Below are positions 45,364 through 64,000 of a stretch of DNA of 64,000 bases, one piece after another. Positions within the stretch are counted from its first letter, which is position 1. Each line of letters starts with the position of its first letter. A program made the position numbers and the translations under genes. The notes under the pieces were generated by a model. That model saw only the letters and a program-made list of their open reading frames with translations, was not told the DNA's origin and made no database searches. The stretch covers positions 45,000 through 108,999 of the forward strand of contig JAPTJF010000189.1 of NCBI GenBank assembly GCA_029339195.1, given 5' to 3'. This DNA comes from Micractinium sp. NFX-FRZ (lineage: Eukaryota > Chlorophyta > Trebouxiophyceae > Chlorellales > Chlorellaceae).

Positions 45364-46034
45364 GCGCTGCCGGCAGCGGCAAGGGCGGGCGCCTAGCGGT
45401 GGCGGGGGTGGAGAGCGCGGCTTGGCACCGGCACCGGGGCTGTCCTTATTTGCTGGCTGCCTCGCCCAGTTGAACAGTGTTACTGCAAAGGCCAGTGTTC
45501 AGGAGCAGCTGTTCACTAAGCAGTGCAGGAAGTGCTCAATCAAAGGAGTGCTTGATGGCGGCGGCGGCGGCGGCGGAAAGAAAGTCCAGCAAGTCCGTGT
45601 CGCAATTCAAGTCTGCACGCCGCAGCTGCGGATCTCCAGTCCAGCGGACATCGCTGAGGGAAAAGGAGCAAGGCGGCTCCATGAGTTCTGTGCCGCTCTG
45701 AGCCGTGGTGATCGAGTTTAGAGGGAGCACGACAACGCCATCTAGCTAGAGGCGCATCGACAGTGCAGGGCTGCTGCTGGCAGCAGCAGCGGGCGCAGCC
45801 CCGGCCCACGCCGAGCCATCCGCCGCGAGCGGAGGGCGCAGGCCGCCAGCCTTTGAGGGCCGCTTGTAGGACAGACAGGGTGAGTGTGGCGACCTATTTG
45901 AAGGATGACCCGCGCCGGGAGCGAGCCGCCTGCGCCCCGCTGCCCCCCACCGCCGCCGCCGCCTGTCGCCCTGAGCGCCCACCGTTGCTGCTGCCGCCTG
46001 GTGCAGGCAGGAGCAAGGAGCAGCTGGGGGCGCC
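45364..46034. other. Intergenic: SDR 3' UTR and RPB1 promoter / 5' UTR
   Basis: 671 bases between same-strand genes. Short GGC-rich repeats at 45556-45575. An acceptor-like GTGCAG at 46003-46008 leaves open a 5' UTR intron. No gene is seen. Confidence 0.5.
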
Positions 46035-60999
<14,965 letters not shown>

Positions 61000-61682
61000 C
61001 CAGCATGTGGCGGCAGCGCCGACGCTACTGGGTAGCTGTGCGCGCTGGCGCCCCCAGGGAGGGCAGCACAGTCCACCCGCGGTGCCTGTTTATGACGGTG
61101 GGATCGAGCCGTCATCACATATGCCCGTCACAGGCATCCTGCTGCCATTGCCTGCTGCAGCAGCAGCGCTATGCAGCACTTCTCTCCCTTTCTGCCACCC
61201 TCTGCTGATGCTGGCTTCTGTTCTGTGTTGATGCTGACCATCGCCCGTCTTCTCTCTCTGCTCCCTCGTGCCGCTCTTGACTGTTGACATTTGATGCTGC
61301 CCCACTGGGATCCCCCACTGCACGGAGTCCTGTAAGCGCACTTGACTGACAGCGTTGTGAAACACTGCTAAAGATTGCAACAGCTCTGTCTGCCACAGCA
61401 GCATAGTCAGCATGCATGGCCAACCTTCCTCACCAGGACTCTCCTCACTCGCGCACGGACCGTACTTCGTTCTCATCAATGAGCTCTGGACAACTTGCTC
61501 TGTTTATGGCAGCAGGGAAGGGTACCAGGCTGCCTTCCCCGCCCCTTCTATTCATCCCGTTTCAGCTGTGCTGACTTGTATGCTATGGCAGCTTGGCTGC
61601 AGCGCTGTGTCGCTCGTGCAGGCATTACATTGCTGCCTGGGCCACCGGCAGCATGTACACTACAAGACTCGCATTCGAGAAG
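61000..61682. other. Convergent intergenic region, RPB1 / Gln-rich protein gene
   Basis: 3' UTRs of the two converging genes. A plus-strand TGTAA is at 61331. No gene is seen. Confidence 0.55.
61331..61335 (+). terminator. TGTAA poly(A) signal
   Basis: TGTAA 331 bases after the RPB1 stop. Confidence 0.45.
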
Positions 61683-62847
61683 CTAATCCAAATCCAGGCC
61701 CATGAACTCAGCAAAAGCTTTCAGGAAATCTAGAGCCTGGTCTGCATTGTCCAAGTGCATCCGCGCGTTCGCTGCCCACTCCTCCTCGGTCCACTCCTCG
61801 TGCGCTGGCAGCGGCAAAGGCTGCTCATGCTCCAGCGGGAGAAAGGCGTCCAAGAAAGCTGCCCCTACTGTTCGCTGCGCCTCTGTCCACACAGCCTGCT
61901 GCTGTGCCGGCGGCTGCTGTTGCTGCCCAGCCTGCTGCCCCACTCCAATAGGAGCGGGCTGCTGGCTTGCGCCTGTGCAGGGTATATGGGGAGGAAGAGG
62001 GAGGCAATCAACGTGGGTTGTGAGATGGGCAGTGGAGGCGCAGGCAGCGCAGAAGCCAGGGGGCTTGAAGAAACACAACACGTTGTTCCAAAAGCTGTGC
62101 CGTCTGCCTCATTGCTAGCACCCTGCCCTGCAGCTGGCAGCGCGCCATCCTTGGCACCCTTTCCGCCCCGCTATCCACCTTCTCACCTCACCCCGCTGCA
62201 CCCGCTTGCAAATTCTCCTTCTCACCTGCTGCGGCACCTGCGCCGACACCAGCAGGTGGCGGGTGCAGCGGCTGCCCCCTCTGCTGCTGCTGCTGCTGCT
62301 GCTGCCCTGCTGCTTGGTCGGTCGCCCCGCCTCCCTGCCCGCCCCCGTCAGCAGCCAGCACTGCTGCTGCTACCGCCGCTGCTGCCAACTTGGCAGCTGC
62401 CTCCTCCCCTTCTATGTCACGTGCCTCTTCCTGGTCCATCCCATCCAGAGCGGCAGCGAGAGCACTCTCGAGTGCCTGTGCCACAGAAAGCGAGCAAGCA
62501 CCGGCAGAGAGGTGGCACAGTTGCACCACACACACGAGCAAAGCGCGAAGAAACCATATGCCAGCAAGCCCAGGGCCAGCCCAGCTCAGGCCCTGCCCGC
62601 CCCTTCGTCTCACCGCAAGCGCCACGCTCAGCTCATCCACTGCAGTACAAGTGGGCTGGAATGAGAGCAATCGTGCAGCTTTGGCTCTCATGCTGGCGCC
62701 ACTGAGGATGCCAGAAGAGCTCCCGCTAACGCTGAGCTGGCAGCAGCGGCGGGAGCCACCTCGGGCGGAAAGTGGGCTCAGCCCGCCAGCCCTGGGGGCT
62801 TGCCCTGCCGGCTGGGCCCCTCCGCCCCCTGTGGAGGTCCATTGCAT
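61683..62847 (-). CDS. Unrecognised acidic Gln/Ala-rich protein
   Basis: Three exons on the minus strand (62847-62614, 62475-62226, 61972-61683) give 257 residues with matching phases. The first 50 residues are Gly/Ser/Arg-rich and could be a plastid or mitochondrial transit peptide. A helical stretch follows (SMRAKAARLLSFQPT, DELSVALA ALESALAAALDGM). The middle is Ala-rich, then polyglutamine and Pro-rich. The last 60 residues look globular and acidic (RTVGAAFLDAFLPLEHEQ, DNADQALDFLKAFAEFMG). I do not recognise the family and see no catalytic motif. The start could also be the internal ATG at 62691. It converges with RPB1. Confidence 0.6.
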
Positions 62848-64000
62848 GAGATGGGAAGCACAGGCAGCAGCTAACGTCGGAATTTAGTGGCCCACTAGAA
62901 CTCGATCGAAAGTCCGCTGGAAAACCCCGCTGGAAGGCTTGGCCTTCTATCCCAAGTTCAAGCAGGCCTCCAGTGAGTTCCAGCGAGGCGCGCTGTCGCT
63001 GGAACGCGCTGGAGGTTCCAGCGAGTCCAGCGTGATTCCAGTGGGGCTCTTGCCATCCTGACCGGGGGGCTTTCCGGCAGCTTTCCGTGCCCAGCCCGGC
63101 CAAATCCTTCGCGAGCGGGGTGCAGACGCTCCCATTCGGGCTACTTTCGCCCTATGACGTTATTACAATTCCTCTTGAGGTCATTGCTCGCATTACAGAC
63201 TTGGGAGTTAATATGGCGGCGACACCCTGGCGCCAGTCAGCGGCACGCCGTCGGGGCGCCGCCGCGCTTGTGCTACAGCACCTGAATACACCGACACCCA
63301 CCATACGCCACAGAGCAACAGTTTGAATTCAATGATGTTACTGCGAAAGAAAAGCACGCTTCCCATGCACTGGCAGGCACTGGCAGGCGGCAGGCAGGCG
63401 GCGGGCGCAGGAGTGCGGTGCCGACCGTGGGCATGACCGCTGAAGGAGTGGGAGGGCAGCTCGTCTCAACAGAGGGAGCATCTACAAATGACCACACTGG
63501 GGTTAGACAATGATCCATAGGTGGCCAAAAGACTGACCATGCATCATGGCGAATTTCACAGGAGGCCCCACCCCTTTGTGCCCACCCGTTAGTGCCCACC
63601 CGTTAGCGCCGCGCCGCCAGTCCCGTGCATTTGGCCAGTCACGTGAGGCTGTCCCCTGCTGCTGGTCAGTCGCACTTAACATGCCCATCACTTCATGCCC
63701 GCCTTAACAACTCTTCTGCTAAACATCAAAACTGCCCTCGGGGTGCATTGAGCCACAGCAAGCGGCAGCCCTCCTCGCTGCCGCCGCTGCCGCGCCGGTG
63801 CTGCCGCCGCCGGCCCTCCGCCCAACTGGTACCTGCCCCACCTCACCTGTGGCGCCTTCCGGCGACTAAAAGATGAAACATACACCTTAAACATGCCTTG
63901 AAAAGGCGCCCCACGGCTCCATCAGGGCAGTTTGGTGCACTAGCGTCGCAACAACAGCCCCGCAGCGGGCAACAACTATGTGACGCTGAAACATAAGGAG
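62848..64000. other. 3' end of the window without a recognised gene
   Basis: Contains the promoter of the minus-strand gene, the repeat cluster at 62915-63041, a short CCCACCCGTTAG(C/T)GC direct repeat near 63578-63608, and GC-rich sequence. Open frames here have no motif and no consistent splice pattern. Confidence 0.5.
62915..63041. repeat. Cluster of CGCTGGAA / TTCCAGCG short repeats in both orientations
   Basis: CGCTGGAA at 62915, 62928 and 62997, with CGCTGGAG at 63007. The reverse complement TTCCAGCG at 62978 and 63016, with partial copies at 63026 and 63036. The copies can pair into hairpins. It lies about 70 bases upstream of the 62847 start on the minus strand. Confidence 0.8.

Noticed and set aside
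63273..63599. Minus-strand frame at the right end
   Set aside because: Cys/Pro-rich with no domain, no signal of splicing or conservation; not enough to call a gene.

Overview
The window looks like nuclear DNA of a unicellular green alga, most likely a Chlorella-type trebouxiophyte. The reasons are high GC, Ala/Gln-rich proteins full of CAG/GCA runs, very intron-dense genes with GT(G/A)AG donors and (C)TGCAG acceptors, TGTAA poly(A) signals downstream of many stops, and a secreted protein with the algal 'RRLLQ' junction. No bacterial, organellar, viral or transposon genes were recognised, and no tRNA or rRNA. There is one assembly gap (86 N). I rebuilt the exon-intron structures by eye from reading frame, splice consensus and phase. 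In every multi-exon model the exon lengths sum to a whole number of codons.

Layout. 0.6-3.3 kb (+): nuclear-type long coiled-coil protein. 3.9-6.8 kb (+): unrecognised protein with a low-complexity middle, a 57-bp tandem repeat and the gap. 7.1-12.6 kb (+): PEX1, the peroxisomal AAA+ ATPase. 13.2-16.3 kb (+): secreted Ala/Pro/Ser-rich protein. 17.1-29.1 kb: three MYND zinc-finger genes on +; the last two are a tandem duplicate that includes promoter and 3' flank. Between that pair, on the minus strand, lies a six-exon gene for a secreted eight-cysteine lipid-transfer-like protein. 29.8-31.2 kb (+): cysteine dioxygenase. 31.6-34.2 kb (-): MEMO1. 35.0-36.8 kb (+): rhodanese-domain protein. 37.0-37.4 kb (-): HSBP1-like coiled coil. 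37.7-38.8 kb (+): EF-hand protein. 38.9-39.5 kb (-): CTF8. 39.8-43.0 kb (-): Raf-like kinase. 43.3-45.4 kb (+): tropinone-reductase-like SDR. 46.0-61.0 kb (+): RPB1, the largest subunit of RNA polymerase II, in 43 exons. 61.7-62.8 kb (-): unrecognised acidic Gln-rich protein.

The genes are mostly unrelated housekeeping functions: transcription, DNA replication/cohesion, peroxisome import, thiol metabolism and signalling. Several pairs are divergent with short shared promoters (HSBP1-like/EF-hand, kinase/SDR, MEMO1/rhodanese).

The most striking observations concern RPB1. Four of the five zinc-ligand changes in the clamp are direct substitutions within one continuous exon, and a fifth ligand is missing from the next exon. 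The C-terminal heptad domain is cut into ten exons by nine introns, all splitting a serine codon in phase 2. Retention of eight of these introns would stop translation within one codon of the junction, so splicing could set CTD length.
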